Positions 8,375-18,198 of a DNA stretch of 64,000 bases are shown here, piece after piece. The DNA is taken from contig CACGPY010000001.1 of NCBI GenBank assembly GCA_902575095.1, positions 187,722 to 251,721 on the forward strand, in the 5' to 3' direction. The DNA is from an uncultured Pelagibacteraceae bacterium (GTDB lineage Bacteria > Pseudomonadota > Alphaproteobacteria > Pelagibacterales > Pelagibacteraceae). The notes beneath the pieces are model-generated. The model was not told the origin of the DNA, did no database searches, and saw only the letters and a program-made list of their open reading frames with translations. The position numbers and the translations under genes are program-made. Position 1 is the first letter of the stretch, and every line of letters starts with the position of its first letter.

Positions 8375-8409
8375 AAGTTATATTGACTTATTCTTATTTT
8401 GAATATACT
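8375..8409 (+). promoter_or_regulatory. ilvE promoter with overlapping palindrome (possible MarR operator)
   Basis: TTGACT (8383-8388) and TATACT (8404-8409) with a short 15-bp spacer precede ilvE. An imperfect palindrome, AAGTTATATTGACTT (8375-8389), covers the -35 box and lies only 7 bp from the MarR-type start codon at 8368. MarR proteins bind palindromes of this size and often control their own divergent promoter. Binding is inferred. Confidence 0.35.
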
Positions 8410-8443
8410 TTTTTCTAAAAAAAAAATCTATATATTCAAAAAA

Positions 8444-9331
8444 ATGGAAAGCGTTCCTTACGATAAAAGATCAGGAAAAATTTGGTTCAATGGAAAAACT
8501 GTAGATTGGGCCGATGCAAACATTCACATTCTTAATCATGGCCTCCATTATGCTAGTTGTGTTTTTGAAGGGGAAAGAGTTTATGATGGAGAAATATTTA
8601 AATTAGAAGAGCATACAACAAGATTGTTTTATTCTGCAAATAGAATGGGAATAAAGGTGCCTTACACAGAAAATGAAATTAATGAGGCCTGTAAAAAGAT
8701 TATTAATATTCAAAAAGTTCAAAACGGATATGTAAGACCTATTATTTGGAGAGGAAGTGAGATGATGGCAATATCGGCTCAAAAAAATAAAATTCATGTA
8801 GCAATTGCAACATGGGAGTGGGGCTCTTACTTTGATCCAAAGTTAAAGTTGAAAGGAATTAAACTGAATATATCAAATTGGAGAAGACCAGCTCCTAACA
8901 CTATACCATGGGACACTAAGGCAGCCGGATTGTATATGATTTGTACTTTATCTAAACATGAAGCTGAAGCGCAAGGGTTTACGGATTCTTTGATGTTAGA
9001 TCATGAGGGCAACATAGCTGAAGCAACTGGAGCAAATATATTTTTTAAAGATCAATCTGGAGAAATACATACCCCTATACCTGATTCTTTTTTAGATGGT
9101 ATTACTAGAAGAGAAGTAATAAAAATTGCAAAGTCTAAAGGTATAAAGGTCAATGAGAGAAAAATAAAACCAGAGGAAATGAAAAATTTTGTTGGATGTT
9201 TTTTAACAGGAACTGCTGCTGAAGTAACACCAGTTTCTCAAATTGCTGATTATAAATTTAAAGTTTGTGATTTGATAAAAGATTTCAACGAAAGTTATCA
9301 GCACATTGTAAGAAAAAAATCTGCTGCTTAG
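8444..9331 (+). CDS. ilvE: Branched-chain amino-acid aminotransferase
   Basis: PLP fold-IV transaminase that makes Leu, Ile and Val from their 2-oxo acids with glutamate. The start MESVPYDKRSGKIWFNGK at 8444 is preferred over an ATG 45 bp upstream because the upstream residues are not family-like. The sequence shows HYASCVFEGERVYDG near residue 40, the PLP-Lys in PWDTKAAGLY near residue 162, and AEATGANIFF near 196. 295 residues is full length. It is divergent from the MarR-like gene and overlaps the pgsA stop tail to tail by 4 bp. Confidence 0.95.
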   Translation: MESVPYDKRSGKIWFNGKTVDWADANIHILNHGLHYASCVFEGERVYDGEIFKLEEHTTRLFYSANRMGIKVPYTENEINEACKKIINIQKVQNGYVRPIIWRGSEMMAISAQKNKIHVAIATWEWGSYFDPKLKLKGIKLNISNWRRPAPNTIPWDTKAAGLYMICTLSKHEAEAQGFTDSLMLDHEGNIAEATGANIFFKDQSGEIHTPIPDSFLDGITRREVIKIAKSKGIKVNERKIKPEEMKNFVGCFLTGTAAEVTPVSQIADYKFKVCDLIKDFNESYQHIVRKKSAA

Positions 9332-9912
9332 TCTTTCTTATCTTGATTGATTGCGTGATCTATACCTTTCCTTAAATAATCATAACCTGTGTAAAGAGTT
9401 AAAAAAGCTGAGAGCCACAAAAGGATTAAACCGACTGTTTGAGCATTATAGTCTTGGAAATTAATGATTTTGTTTCCACTTTCACCAGTTAATAAAATTG
9501 CAATAGATAACATCTGTATAAATGTTTTTAATTTTGATAAGCTTGTTACTTGCATAGCTATTTGACCTTTTGCGAGAAACTCTCTTAACCCCGATATTAA
9601 AATTTCTCTTGTTAGAATAATAATTGCAGCAATAACTTCGTAATTTTTAATTGTTCCATTCATCACGAGAAGAACAAGAGCGGCAGCAACAAGAATTTTA
9701 TCAGCGATCGGGTCCAGAAGTTCTCCAAGTTTTGACTCTTCCTTAAATAATCTCGCTAACAGACCATCTAAGTAATCAGTGAAACTTGCTAATACAAATA
9801 AAAAGAAAGGAATTAAATCTCCAAAAAATCCAGGAATAAAGAACGTCAAAACAAAAATAGGTACAATTATAATTCGCCCAATAGTTAGTATATTTGGTAT
9901 TTTTAATTTCAT
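9328..9912 (-). CDS. pgsA: CDP-diacylglycerol-glycerol-3-phosphate 3-phosphatidyltransferase
   Basis: Inner-membrane CDP-alcohol phosphotransferase that commits CDP-diacylglycerol to phosphatidylglycerol, the lipid donor for Lgt. 194 residues with about five membrane segments. The class motif D-x2-D-G-x2-A-R-x8-G-x3-D-x3-D reads DYLDGLLARLFKEESKLGEL followed by LDPIADK near residue 47. The N-terminal IPNILTIGRIIIVP is typical of PgsA. It lies 3 bp downstream of uvrC on the minus strand, the common uvrC-pgsA order. Confidence 0.95.
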   Translation of the reverse strand: MKLKIPNILTIGRIIIVPIFVLTFFIPGFFGDLIPFFLFVLASFTDYLDGLLARLFKEESKLGELLDPIADKILVAAALVLLVMNGTIKNYEVIAAIIILTREILISGLREFLAKGQIAMQVTSLSKLKTFIQMLSIAILLTGESGNKIINFQDYNAQTVGLILLWLSAFLTLYTGYDYLRKGIDHAINQDKKD

Positions 9913-9915
9913 AAA

Positions 9916-11754
9916 TTATTCGTGAAAATAATTATATATTTTATTTGCTATACTGTCTTCTATTCCTTCAATTGCTTTGAGGTCCTCAAGACTAGCTGAC
10001 TCTACAGCTCTTGCTGAACCGAAATGATTTAATAAAGCTCTCTTTCTTTGTTTTCCAATACCTTGAATTTGATCTAAAAGAGATTTGCTTAAGTTTTTCT
10101 TCCTTTTAGCTCTGTGAGTACTTATAGCAAATCTATGTGCTTCATCTCTTAGTCTTTGGATAAAAAATAAAAGTGGGTCATTTTTATTTAAAATGAATTC
10201 TTTATTTTTGTGATAAATTTTTTCTTCACCGGCATTCCTTTTTTTACCTTTTGCCACCGCCAAAATTGGTAAATCATGTAAACCAAGTTCATTTAAAACT
10301 TCTCTGCTAACAGAATATTGACCTTTACCTCCATCAATCAAAATTAAATCTGGAAGCGATAAAGAGCCTGATTTCTCTTTCACTGCTTTAGAAAATCTTC
10401 TAAATAAAACCTCTTTCATCATTCCATAATCATCATTTTTTACTTTCACATCCTTTATATTAAATTTTCTGTATCTTTTTTTAACGAAACCTTCATTACT
10501 AAAACAAATTAGAGCTCCGATAGAATCCGTTCCTTGAATGTGACTGTTATCGTAAACTTCTATAAGATCTATACTGCTGTTAAGTTGAAATTTAGCAGCA
10601 AGTGTTTCGATTAAATTATTATTTGTATCGGACTGGATTAGTTTTTGTTTTAAAGCTTGTTTTGCATTCTTTTCTGCGAGTTTTGAAATGGATAATTCAT
10701 TTTTCGCTTTAGCCTTTTTAATTATTATTTGTTTGTTTTCTTTTAAAGAAAATGTTTTTTCAAGTAGTTTCCTTTCGTTTGCCTCTATATTTGTAAGTAT
10801 TAGAGCAGGGATGGTTTTGTTTTCATAAAATTGAGGTAAAAAAGATGACAAAATTTCTTCAACATTATCGTCTGTATCATGTTTCGGATAAAATGCCTGA
10901 TTACCCCAATTTTGTTTAGATCTAAAAAAGAAAACTTGAATACAAGTTTTTCCAGTTTCTTTATAGATACTAATAACATCTGCTTCATTTAAATTTGTTT
11001 GATTTATCTTTTGCGAAGTTTGTATTTGTGTTAAAGCTTTAATTCTATCTCTCGCAATAGCTGCTTTTTCATAATCAAGTTCTCGACTAGCTTGTTCCAT
11101 CTCTTTAGATAAGTTTTTCTGAATCCTTCTCGATTTTCCTGAAATGAAATCAATCGCATCATTTACAGTAGATAAATAATCTTTTTCTTGAATATGTCCA
11201 ACACAAGGGCCTGAGCATCTTTTTATTTGATAAAGGATACATGGACGATCTCTATTTTTAAAAACCGTATCATCACAAACTCTTAATTGAAAAATTTTTT
11301 GTAGAATTTTAATTGTCCAATTGGCTGAGCCAATTGATGCAAAAGGACCAAAATAATAACCTGTTTTTGATTTTTTTCCTCTTAACTTTGTTAATTGAGG
11401 CCATTTATCTTTATTACCAATGTATATGTAGGGAAATGATTTGTCATCTCTTAATAAGATATTATATCGAGGTTTATATTTTTTAATTAAGTTTGCTTCA
11501 AGTAACAAAGCTTCACTTTCATTACTTGTAGTAGTTGTCTCTAAATTATGCGTGAGAGACAACATTCTCTCAGTCCTTATTGGCAGGTTAGAGTCTGTGA
11601 CATAACTTTTAAGCCTGTTAGGGATGTTTTTTGCTTTTCCAATATAAAGGATTTCACCTGTAGAGCTTAACATTTTATATACCCCAGGATTTTTGGGAAT
11701 AAGTGGTATTTTATCTTTAATTATTTTTTTACCTAGCTCTAAACTGTTACTCAT
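9916..11754 (-). CDS. uvrC: Excinuclease ABC subunit C
   Basis: Makes both incisions during nucleotide excision repair with UvrB. The GIY-YIG nuclease domain is at the N-terminus ([21 protein letters not shown], residues 24-44), the UvrB-binding UVR motif at about 213-240, then the RNase H-like domain with [13 protein letters not shown] near residue 455. The C-terminal helix-hairpin-helix pair is [18 protein letters not shown]. 612 residues, full length. The ATG overlaps the folB stop (ATGA). uvrB lies nearby in the same direction, separated by folB and the reductase gene. Confidence 0.97.
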   Translation of the reverse strand: MSNSLELGKKIIKDKIPLIPKNPGVYKMLSSTGEILYIGKAKNIPNRLKSYVTDSNLPIRTERMLSLTHNLETTTTSNESEALLLEANLIKKYKPRYNILLRDDKSFPYIYIGNKDKWPQLTKLRGKKSKTGYYFGPFASIGSANWTIKILQKIFQLRVCDDTVFKNRDRPCILYQIKRCSGPCVGHIQEKDYLSTVNDAIDFISGKSRRIQKNLSKEMEQASRELDYEKAAIARDRIKALTQIQTSQKINQTNLNEADVISIYKETGKTCIQVFFFRSKQNWGNQAFYPKHDTDDNVEEILSSFLPQFYENKTIPALILTNIEANERKLLEKTFSLKENKQIIIKKAKAKNELSISKLAEKNAKQALKQKLIQSDTNNNLIETLAAKFQLNSSIDLIEVYDNSHIQGTDSIGALICFSNEGFVKKRYRKFNIKDVKVKNDDYGMMKEVLFRRFSKAVKEKSGSLSLPDLILIDGGKGQYSVSREVLNELGLHDLPILAVAKGKKRNAGEEKIYHKNKEFILNKNDPLLFFIQRLRDEAHRFAISTHRAKRKKNLSKSLLDQIQGIGKQRKRALLNHFGSARAVESASLEDLKAIEGIEDSIANKIYNYFHE

Positions 11755-12146
11755 ATTTTAGTTTTTGATATCTCAATACCCACAGAATTAGTTTTTTTAA
11801 TGATATCTATTTTTTCTAATTTTAAATTTATTTTTTTTACAAGTTTATTTTTAAATATTATATTAAAAATATTTTCTGCTAAATCTTCGAGTAATTCGTG
11901 ATGTTTTAAATTGGTGAGCCTTTCAATCTGCATTACAACTTCTTCATAATCTAAAATTGAATTTAAATCTTTACTATTCGGTGACACGTAAGGATCTGTT
12001 AAAATTTCAATATTAAATTTTACTCTTTGCTTCTTCTTTCTCTCAAAGCTATGTATTCCAACAAAAATACTCAAAGTAAGGTCTTTGATAATCACTTTCC
12101 TTCTGTATTTAAATTTTTCTTTTTTTTTAAGTTTAATTAATTTCAT
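11751..12146 (-). CDS. folB: Dihydroneopterin aldolase
   Basis: Folate pathway enzyme that cleaves 7,8-dihydroneopterin to 6-hydroxymethyl-dihydropterin. The 131-residue protein has a basic N-terminal extension (1-17) followed by the core [25 protein letters not shown], where the conserved Glu of the GIxxxE signature is present. [13 protein letters not shown] and [12 protein letters not shown] with the second active-site acid follow. It overlaps uvrC by ATGA, and its own start overlaps the 3' end of the pteridine-reductase-like gene. That pairing supports a folate role for both. Confidence 0.88.
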   Translation of the reverse strand: MKLIKLKKKEKFKYRRKVIIKDLTLSIFVGIHSFERKKKQRVKFNIEILTDPYVSPNSKDLNSILDYEEVVMQIERLTNLKHHELLEDLAENIFNIIFKNKLVKKINLKLEKIDIIKKTNSVGIEISKTKI

Positions 12147-12898
12147 TCTTTTATATTAATTATATCGGGTGTCTTCCATGCAAGTCTTTGTCCACTGTCT
12201 ATATTAATTATTTCTCCAGTTATACTATCACTTTTAATAAGAAATTTTACTCCATTACAGATATTTTCTAAATTAACTTTTTTTCTTAATATTGTAGATT
12301 TCCATTGTTTTTTAAAATGCTTCTTAGATTGTCTTTTGTTTTTTAAAGTAGGACCGGGTGAAATACCATTCACTCTCACATTAGGTGCCAGTTTCATAGC
12401 TGAGGTTTTTGTTAAAACCGCCAAAGAAGATTTACTTAAAGTATATGAGAAAAAAAAGGGAGTTAATTTTTCAACTCTTTGATCAATAATATTCACAATA
12501 CATCCATATTTATTTTTCAATAATTTACAAAAGTTTTGAGTCAATATAGCTGGAGCTTTTAAGTTAACATTAATATGCTTCGAAAATGATTTTTCAGAGA
12601 AATTCTCAAGATTATCATTTTCAAAAATAGAAGCATTATTAATTAGACAATCTAATCCTTTCATCTTTTTATAAGCAGACTTGATTAAATTGTTAGTTTG
12701 TTTAAAATTATTTAAATCTGCTTTTAATAGATAAGTTTCAGCGCCAAGCTCCTCTAGTTCTTTTTTTAATTTTAAAGCACTACTTTTAGATTTATTGAAA
12801 TGAATAACCATTTTCACATCATAACTTACTATGCTTTTTGCAATTGCAGCACCAATCCTTGTAGCTCCTCCGGTAATAATTATTTTTTTGGCTTCCAT
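12143..12898 (-). CDS. Short-chain reductase, FolM/pteridine-reductase-like
   Basis: NADPH-dependent short-chain dehydrogenase of 251 residues. The nucleotide-binding loop [12 protein letters not shown] (residues 10-21) has the Arg found in pteridine reductases and FolM rather than the plain TGxxxGIG. NNAS is near residue 89, the catalytic Tyr/Lys in [11 protein letters not shown] near 152-156, and the C-terminus is [11 protein letters not shown]. It overlaps folB, so reduction of a dihydropterin or dihydrofolate is the best guess. A general oxidoreductase role cannot be excluded. It overlaps the 3' end of uvrB by 19 bp. Confidence 0.72.
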   Translation of the reverse strand: MEAKKIIITGGATRIGAAIAKSIVSYDVKMVIHFNKSKSSALKLKKELEELGAETYLLKADLNNFKQTNNLIKSAYKKMKGLDCLINNASIFENDNLENFSEKSFSKHINVNLKAPAILTQNFCKLLKNKYGCIVNIIDQRVEKLTPFFFSYTLSKSSLAVLTKTSAMKLAPNVRVNGISPGPTLKNKRQSKKHFKKQWKSTILRKKVNLENICNGVKFLIKSDSITGEIINIDSGQRLAWKTPDIINIKE

Positions 12899-15051
12899 TT
12901 TTTTATTGCTTTTTTGGGTTTTGTACCTGGCATACCCATTGTAGATCTTCCTTTTGGGTAAACTTTACTTTTTAAATTATATTGAGAAATTTTTGGATTT
13001 AAAGTTATTTCAAGTTCACTAGCTTCCAATTTTCTCATTTCATCTCTTAATTTTGCAGCCTCTTCAAACTCCAAGTTAGATGCAGCTTCTTTCATCTTTC
13101 TATTTAATGCTTTTAGATGTTTTTTTAGGTTTCCACCAACGTTTGAGCCTTCACTAATTTTTACGTAATCTTTTTCATAAACAGATTCTAAAATATCACT
13201 TATTTCTTTTTTCACTGACTCTGCAGTTATTCCGTTTTTTTTATTATATTCTAATTGCTTATTTCGTCTCCTTTCAGTTTCCTTTATTGCTTTATCAATA
13301 CTTTTTGTGACCTTATCTGCATACAAAATTACTTTACCGTCTATGTTACGAGCAGCTCTTCCAATAGTTTGTATTAAGGAAGTTTCAGATCTTAAAAAAC
13401 CCTCTTTATCTGCATCTAATATTGCTACTAAAGCGCACTCGGGTATATCTAGCCCCTCTCTCAACAAGTTTATGCCAACAAGAATATCAAATACCCCCAT
13501 TCTTAAATCTCTAATAATTTCAATTCTCTCTAAAGTGTCTATATCGGAGTGCATGTATCTTACTTTAAGACCATTTTCATGAAGGTATTCAGTAAGATCT
13601 TCTGCCATCTTTTTAGTAAGTGTTGTGGCAAGAACTCTGTAACCCTTTTTTACTATTTCTTTTGCTTCATGCATAAGATCATCTACCTGAGTTTTAGCCG
13701 GCCTAATCTCTACTGGCGGATCTATTAAACCTGTTGGTCTGATAATTTGATCAATATGTTTGTTGCTAGTTTGTTTGAGTTCCCATGGTCCTGGAGTAGC
13801 AGACACGAATACAGTTTGTGTTCTCATTAAATCCCATTCTTCGAACTTTAAAGGTCTATTATCCATACATGAGGGCAGTCTGAATCCATATTCAGCTAAT
13901 GTGCTCTTTCTAGTACGGTCTCCTTTATACATTCCATTTAATTGAGGAACAGTTACGTGACTTTCATCTACAAATATTATTGCGTTATCTGGAAAATATT
14001 CAAATAAAGTAGGTGGAGGTTCTCCAGCTTTTCTTCCAGATAAAAATCTTGAATAATTTTCGATACCAGCACAAGTTCCTGTCGCTTCAATCATTTCTAA
14101 ATCAAATTTAGTTCTTTCCCTTAGTCGCTGTTCTTCTAAAAGCTTATTATTTTTTCTGTGTTTTTTTAAAGTTTCAGCTAATTCAGATTTTATTTGTCTT
14201 ATAGCCTGTTCGATAGTTGGTTTGGGAGTTATGTAGTGGCTATTAGCGTAAATTTTTATAATTGAGTAATCATTAGTTTTATCACCAGTGAGTGGGTCAA
14301 ATTCTTCAATTTTTTCTAATTTATTTAAATTAAAACTTATTCTCCAAGCTCTATCTTCCAAATGCGATGGAAAAATTTCTAAATTTTCTCCTCTTACCCT
14401 AAAAGTTCCTCTAAAAAAATTTTGATCATTTCTTCTGTACTGTAAGTTTATAAAAGCTCTGATTAAATCATCCCGTTCATACTCATAATTTTTTTTTAAG
14501 GTAATTGTCATTTTTGAGTACGCCTCTACAGAACCTAGACCGTAAATACATGATACGCTTGCTACAATAATTACATCATCTCTTTCCAGCAGAGATCTAG
14601 TCGCTGAGTGCCTCATACGATCTATTTGTTCATTTATTGAAGCTTCTTTTTCTATGTAAGTATCTGATCTAGGCACGTATGCTTCTGGAGTGTAATAATC
14701 ATAATATGAAACAAAATATTCCACTGCGTTGTCTGGGAAAAAACTTTTAAACTCACCGTATAATTGAGCAGCTAAGGTTTTATTAGGAGCTAGGATTAAG
14801 GCTGGCCTATTTGCTTTCTCAATAACTTTTGCCATAGTAAAAGTCTTGCCAGAACCTGTAACCCCTAAAAGGACTTGCTCTTGTTTATTGTCTTTTAAAT
14901 TTTTTAAAATTTGTTTAATAGCCTCTGGTTGGTCACCGCTAGGTTGAAAATCGCTTTTGATTTTAAAGTTAATACCTCCCTCTAACTTCTTAATTTTTTT
15001 AGAGTTATTAACCTCTAGGTCAGCTAATTTTTCTTGATAAGTATTTTGCAT
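12880..15051 (-). CDS. uvrB: Excinuclease ABC subunit B
   Basis: Damage-verifying helicase-like subunit of the UvrABC system. Walker [14 protein letters not shown] is near residue 61, the beta-hairpin [12 protein letters not shown] near residue 118, DEXH-type [13 protein letters not shown] near 359, and helicase motif [11 protein letters not shown] near 565. The UVR domain that binds UvrC is at about 655-690. A 30-residue basic tail follows (ending [11 protein letters not shown]). 723 residues. Start ATG 15051 is divergent from the aminotransferase across only 38 bp, so the two promoters must overlap. Confidence 0.97.
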   Translation of the reverse strand: MQNTYQEKLADLEVNNSKKIKKLEGGINFKIKSDFQPSGDQPEAIKQILKNLKDNKQEQVLLGVTGSGKTFTMAKVIEKANRPALILAPNKTLAAQLYGEFKSFFPDNAVEYFVSYYDYYTPEAYVPRSDTYIEKEASINEQIDRMRHSATRSLLERDDVIIVASVSCIYGLGSVEAYSKMTITLKKNYEYERDDLIRAFINLQYRRNDQNFFRGTFRVRGENLEIFPSHLEDRAWRISFNLNKLEKIEEFDPLTGDKTNDYSIIKIYANSHYITPKPTIEQAIRQIKSELAETLKKHRKNNKLLEEQRLRERTKFDLEMIEATGTCAGIENYSRFLSGRKAGEPPPTLFEYFPDNAIIFVDESHVTVPQLNGMYKGDRTRKSTLAEYGFRLPSCMDNRPLKFEEWDLMRTQTVFVSATPGPWELKQTSNKHIDQIIRPTGLIDPPVEIRPAKTQVDDLMHEAKEIVKKGYRVLATTLTKKMAEDLTEYLHENGLKVRYMHSDIDTLERIEIIRDLRMGVFDILVGINLLREGLDIPECALVAILDADKEGFLRSETSLIQTIGRAARNIDGKVILYADKVTKSIDKAIKETERRRNKQLEYNKKNGITAESVKKEISDILESVYEKDYVKISEGSNVGGNLKKHLKALNRKMKEAASNLEFEEAAKLRDEMRKLEASELEITLNPKISQYNLKSKVYPKGRSTMGMPGTKPKKAIKKWKPKK

Positions 15052-15084
15052 TATATGTTAATAGTATTTATAAATTATTATAAA
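15046..15084. promoter_or_regulatory. Overlapping divergent promoters of uvrB and aspartate aminotransferase
   Basis: The 38-bp gap holds a perfect palindrome, TTTATAA-ATTA-TTATAAA (15067-15084). On plus, TTGCAT (15046-15051, overlapping the uvrB start codon) is 17 bp from TATAAA (15069-15074). A second TATAAA (15079-15084) lies exactly 5 bp before the ATG at 15090. On minus, TATAAT reads from 15082 to 15077. Both genes could therefore share one -10 region. The palindrome may be a regulator site or simply two facing -10 boxes. Confidence 0.35.
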
Positions 15085-15089
15085 TTTCA

Positions 15090-16277
15090 ATGAGCATAGT
15101 TTCCAATACTTTAAAACGTATAAAACCGTCGCCTACAATAGCTGTTACTTCAAAAGCTAGAGAATTACGGGCCGCTGGTAAGGATGTGATAGGACTAGGA
15201 GCTGGAGAACCTGATTTTGACACTCCTATTAATATTAAAGAGGCAGCGATAGAAGCTATAAATAAAGGTGATACCAAATATACTGCGGTAGATGGAACTC
15301 CTGCTTTAAAAAAAGCGATTCAAGCAAAATTCAAAAGAGAGAATAATCTTTCATATGATCTTAATCAAATAACAGTGGGAACAGGAGGAAAGCAAGTTCT
15401 TTACAATGCATTTATGGCAACGATAAACAAAGGTGACGAGGTTATCATACCTGCACCTTATTGGGTATCTTACCCAGACATAATATTATTAGCTGGAGGA
15501 AATCCAAAAATAGTTAAGTGTGAGGAAAAAGACAATTTTAAACTTACTCCTTCAAAACTTAAAAAATCAATATCTAAAAAAACTAAATGGATTATTTTAA
15601 ATTCTCCATCTAACCCAACAGGATCTAGTTATACAAAAACAGAGATAAAAAATTTAGCTGAAGTCCTAAAAAAAAATAAAAAAATCTACATTCTGAGTGA
15701 TGATATCTATGAACATATTACTTATGATAATTTTCAATTTTCAACAATCGCTGAAATAAATGAGTTAAAAGGAAGAACTCTTACAATGAATGGAGTGAGC
15801 AAGTCTTATTCAATGACAGGCTGGAGAATAGGATACGCTGCCGGTCCTGTTGAGATTATTAAAGCTATTTCAAAAATTCAATCTCAATCAACAAGCAATC
15901 CTTCATCTATAAGTCAGGCGGCAGCAGTTGAGGCTTTAAATGGAACTCAGGTTTTTATTCCTGAAAGAGCTAGTTCGTTTCAAGAGAGAAGAGATTTTGT
16001 TGTAAGTAGTTTAAATAGTATCAAAGGTATATCGTGTCTAAAGCCACAAGGGGCATTTTATGTTTTTCCAAGCTGTAAAAATCTTTTGAATAAAAAGACT
16101 AAACTTAAATCAGATACTGATTTTGTTCAAAAATTACTTGAACAAGCGAATGTTGCAGTCGTTCAAGGATCCGCATTTGGACTGCCCGGTTATTTTAGAA
16201 TTTCTTATGCTACTTCAATGGAGAATCTGAAAAAAGCCATGGATAGAATAAAGAATTTTTGTGAAGGACTTAATTAG
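15090..16277 (+). CDS. aspC: Class I aminotransferase, aspartate aminotransferase type
   Basis: PLP fold-I enzyme interconverting aspartate/2-oxoglutarate and oxaloacetate/glutamate. 395 residues of the Ib subgroup common in alphaproteobacteria. Features are GLGAGEPDFDTP near residue 36, NSPSNPTGS near 171, SDDIYEHITYD near 202 and the PLP-Lys in MNGVSKSYSMTGWRIGYAAGP near 234. Prephenate or Tyr transamination is also possible in this subgroup, so the exact substrate is not fixed. It is divergent from uvrB and converges on trxB with an 8-bp overlap. Confidence 0.9.
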   Translation: MSIVSNTLKRIKPSPTIAVTSKARELRAAGKDVIGLGAGEPDFDTPINIKEAAIEAINKGDTKYTAVDGTPALKKAIQAKFKRENNLSYDLNQITVGTGGKQVLYNAFMATINKGDEVIIPAPYWVSYPDIILLAGGNPKIVKCEEKDNFKLTPSKLKKSISKKTKWIILNSPSNPTGSSYTKTEIKNLAEVLKKNKKIYILSDDIYEHITYDNFQFSTIAEINELKGRTLTMNGVSKSYSMTGWRIGYAAGPVEIIKAISKIQSQSTSNPSSISQAAAVEALNGTQVFIPERASSFQERRDFVVSSLNSIKGISCLKPQGAFYVFPSCKNLLNKKTKLKSDTDFVQKLLEQANVAVVQGSAFGLPGYFRISYATSMENLKKAMDRIKNFCEGLN

Positions 16278-17220
16278 TTTTTGATAAAAACTTCTCAGCT
16301 TCTAAAGCAGACATACAACCCATTCCAGCTGCCGTAACAGCTTGTCTAAATATTTTGTCTTTAACATCCCCAGCAGCAAATACACCTGGAATATTTGTTT
16401 CAGTGGAGTCTGGTTTAGTAATTAGATATCCTTCTTTATCCATATTAAGTTGGTTTTTGAACAATGAAGTTGCTGGATCATGACCAATAGCAATAAACAA
16501 CCCATGAACTTTTAAATCTGAAATTTTATTATTTTTAACATTTTTAATTTTAATTCCATTAACACCTTTCGGATCTTTATCACCTAAAACTTCTTCAACT
16601 ACACTATCCCAAATGATCTCAATTTTTTTATTTGCTTTCAATTTTTCTTGAAGCATTTTTTCAGCTCTCAATTCGTTTCTTCTATGAATGAGTTTAACTT
16701 TTGAAGCAAATTTCGTTAAAAACATTGCCTCTTCAACCGCAGCATTTCCACCGCCAACAACAGCTACCTCTTTATCTTTAAAGAAAAAACCATCACAAGT
16801 AGCACATGCAGAAACTCCAAACCCTCTAAATTCTTGCTCAGACTTTATATTTAACCATCGCGCTTGTGCACCAGTTGAAATAATAAAACTATCAGCGGTA
16901 TAAATTTGTCCACTATCACCAACAGCCTCAAAAGGTTTTTTAGATAAATCTACTTTATTTATATGATCTTGGATCATTTCAGTGCCAACTGCTTCAGCTT
17001 GGACCTTCATTTCATCCATAAGCCAAGGACCTTGAATCACTTTTGAGTACCCAGGATAATTTTCAACATCTGTAGTAGTTGTTAATTGTCCTCCAGGTTG
17101 AGAACCATGAACAAGTATAGGTTTAAGCATAGCTCTAGCCGCATAAATAGCCGCCGTATAACCAGCTGGACCAGATCCAAGAATTAACACTTTTGTATGT
17201 TTTGATGATTTATTACTCAT
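16270..17220 (-). CDS. trxB: Thioredoxin-disulfide reductase
   Basis: Cytosolic FAD enzyme passing NADPH electrons to thioredoxin. 316 residues. FAD-binding GSGPAGYTAAIYAARA is near residue 15, the redox pair Cys139-Ala-Thr-Cys142 in SACATCDGFFFKD, the NADPH-binding GGGNAAVEEA near 156, and the C-terminal FAD motif GVFAAGDVKD near 284. Full length. Divergent from the ELM1 gene across 24 bp, so the two promoters must overlap. Confidence 0.97.
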   Translation of the reverse strand: MSNKSSKHTKVLILGSGPAGYTAAIYAARAMLKPILVHGSQPGGQLTTTTDVENYPGYSKVIQGPWLMDEMKVQAEAVGTEMIQDHINKVDLSKKPFEAVGDSGQIYTADSFIISTGAQARWLNIKSEQEFRGFGVSACATCDGFFFKDKEVAVVGGGNAAVEEAMFLTKFASKVKLIHRRNELRAEKMLQEKLKANKKIEIIWDSVVEEVLGDKDPKGVNGIKIKNVKNNKISDLKVHGLFIAIGHDPATSLFKNQLNMDKEGYLITKPDSTETNIPGVFAAGDVKDKIFRQAVTAAGMGCMSALEAEKFLSKTN

Positions 17221-17227
17221 AATTTAA

Positions 17228-17240
17228 AGGTTATATAATA
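17228..17240. promoter_or_regulatory. Shared -10 region between trxB and ELM1 gene
   Basis: The 24-bp gap contains GTTATATAATAAC (17230-17242), a near-perfect palindrome. TATAAT on plus occupies 17234-17239, exactly 5 bp before the ATG at 17245, which predicts a leaderless plus transcript. Reading minus, TATTAT/TATATA lies about 10 bp before the trxB ATG at 17220. No -35 match is evident on plus. No Shine-Dalgarno sequence is visible on either side. Confidence 0.38.
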
Positions 17241-17244
17241 ACTA

Positions 17245-18198
17245 ATGTTAGAATTAAAAGCACTTCTTTTAACGCAAGGTATGCACGGAATGGTAAGCCA
17301 AGTTGAAGGATTAGCTAAGGCTTTGGGCCTAAATTATAAACACCAAAAAATTGAATTAAAATCTTTTTGGAATCTTATCCCGCCAAAAATCAGTCCAATT
17401 TCAGAAAATTTAGTAAAAAACAAATTCGTTTGTGATTGTAAAGTAATTATATCATGTGGAAGAAAAAGTGTAATACCATCAATTGCATTAAAAAAAAGAT
17501 TTGGAAATGAAATTTTCAATATTCATATTCAAGATCCAAAAATACCATTTAAACATTTTGATCTAATTGTAAGCCCTGAGCATGATAATTTGAAAGGTGA
17601 AAATATTATTAATACTACTGGAGCGATTCATTATTTAACTAAAAAAGAAATTTTAGATAACGCTCAATACTTAGAGATAGAGAAAGATAAGAGAAGGGAA
17701 TTGGTCGCCTTTATTATTGGGGGACCAAATAAATATTATAAATATTCTGAAAAACAAATTCATGAACTTTTCAACAAAGTAAAAACCTTGTTCACCCCTG
17801 ATAAATTTAAGATAATTGTCATCCCATCTTATCGAACACCTGAAAATATTCTAAAAATAGCCTTTAATACCTTCAATGATAATCACCATGTAGTAAAAAC
17901 TATTGATAAAAAAGCTTATCTTTCTGCGTTAGCAATTTCTAATTACATCGTGGTTACATGCGACTCTACGTCAATGATTTCAGAGGCAGCGATTACTGGT
18001 AAACCAGTTTATATCGCAATGATGAGGTCTTTTAAGCCTACAGTAAGGTTTAAAAAATTTTATTCACAATTAAGAGATTTAGGTATAACAAGGGAATTAG
18101 GTAATAGTGTTGAAAGCTGGAGTTACAATAAATTAAATGAAGTAACCAGAATAGCCCCAATAGTAAAAGCAAAAATGAAAAAAAATGGAATTATTTAA
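17245..18198 (+). CDS. ELM1-family (COG3660) predicted nucleoside-diphosphate-sugar-type protein
   Basis: Mitochondrial-fission ELM1 family, widespread in alphaproteobacteria; bacterial function not established. The protein (317 residues) looks like a GT-B-type fold. The N-terminal half has LTQGMHGMVSQVEGLAKALG and CGRKSVIPSIALKK. The C-terminal half has VAFIIGGPNKYY near residue 153 and VVTCDSTSMISEAAITGKPVYIA near 234, which resembles the donor-site region of GT-B enzymes. It overlaps the following oxygenase gene by 14 bp, so the two are likely co-expressed. An envelope-glycan role is only inferred. Confidence 0.8.
   Translation: MLELKALLLTQGMHGMVSQVEGLAKALGLNYKHQKIELKSFWNLIPPKISPISENLVKNKFVCDCKVIISCGRKSVIPSIALKKRFGNEIFNIHIQDPKIPFKHFDLIVSPEHDNLKGENIINTTGAIHYLTKKEILDNAQYLEIEKDKRRELVAFIIGGPNKYYKYSEKQIHELFNKVKTLFTPDKFKIIVIPSYRTPENILKIAFNTFNDNHHVVKTIDKKAYLSALAISNYIVVTCDSTSMISEAAITGKPVYIAMMRSFKPTVRFKKFYSQLRDLGITRELGNSVESWSYNKLNEVTRIAPIVKAKMKKNGII

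Noticed and set aside
13307..13945. Plus-strand frames of 91 and 61 residues opposite uvrB
   Set aside because: Antisense shadows of conserved helicase motifs.
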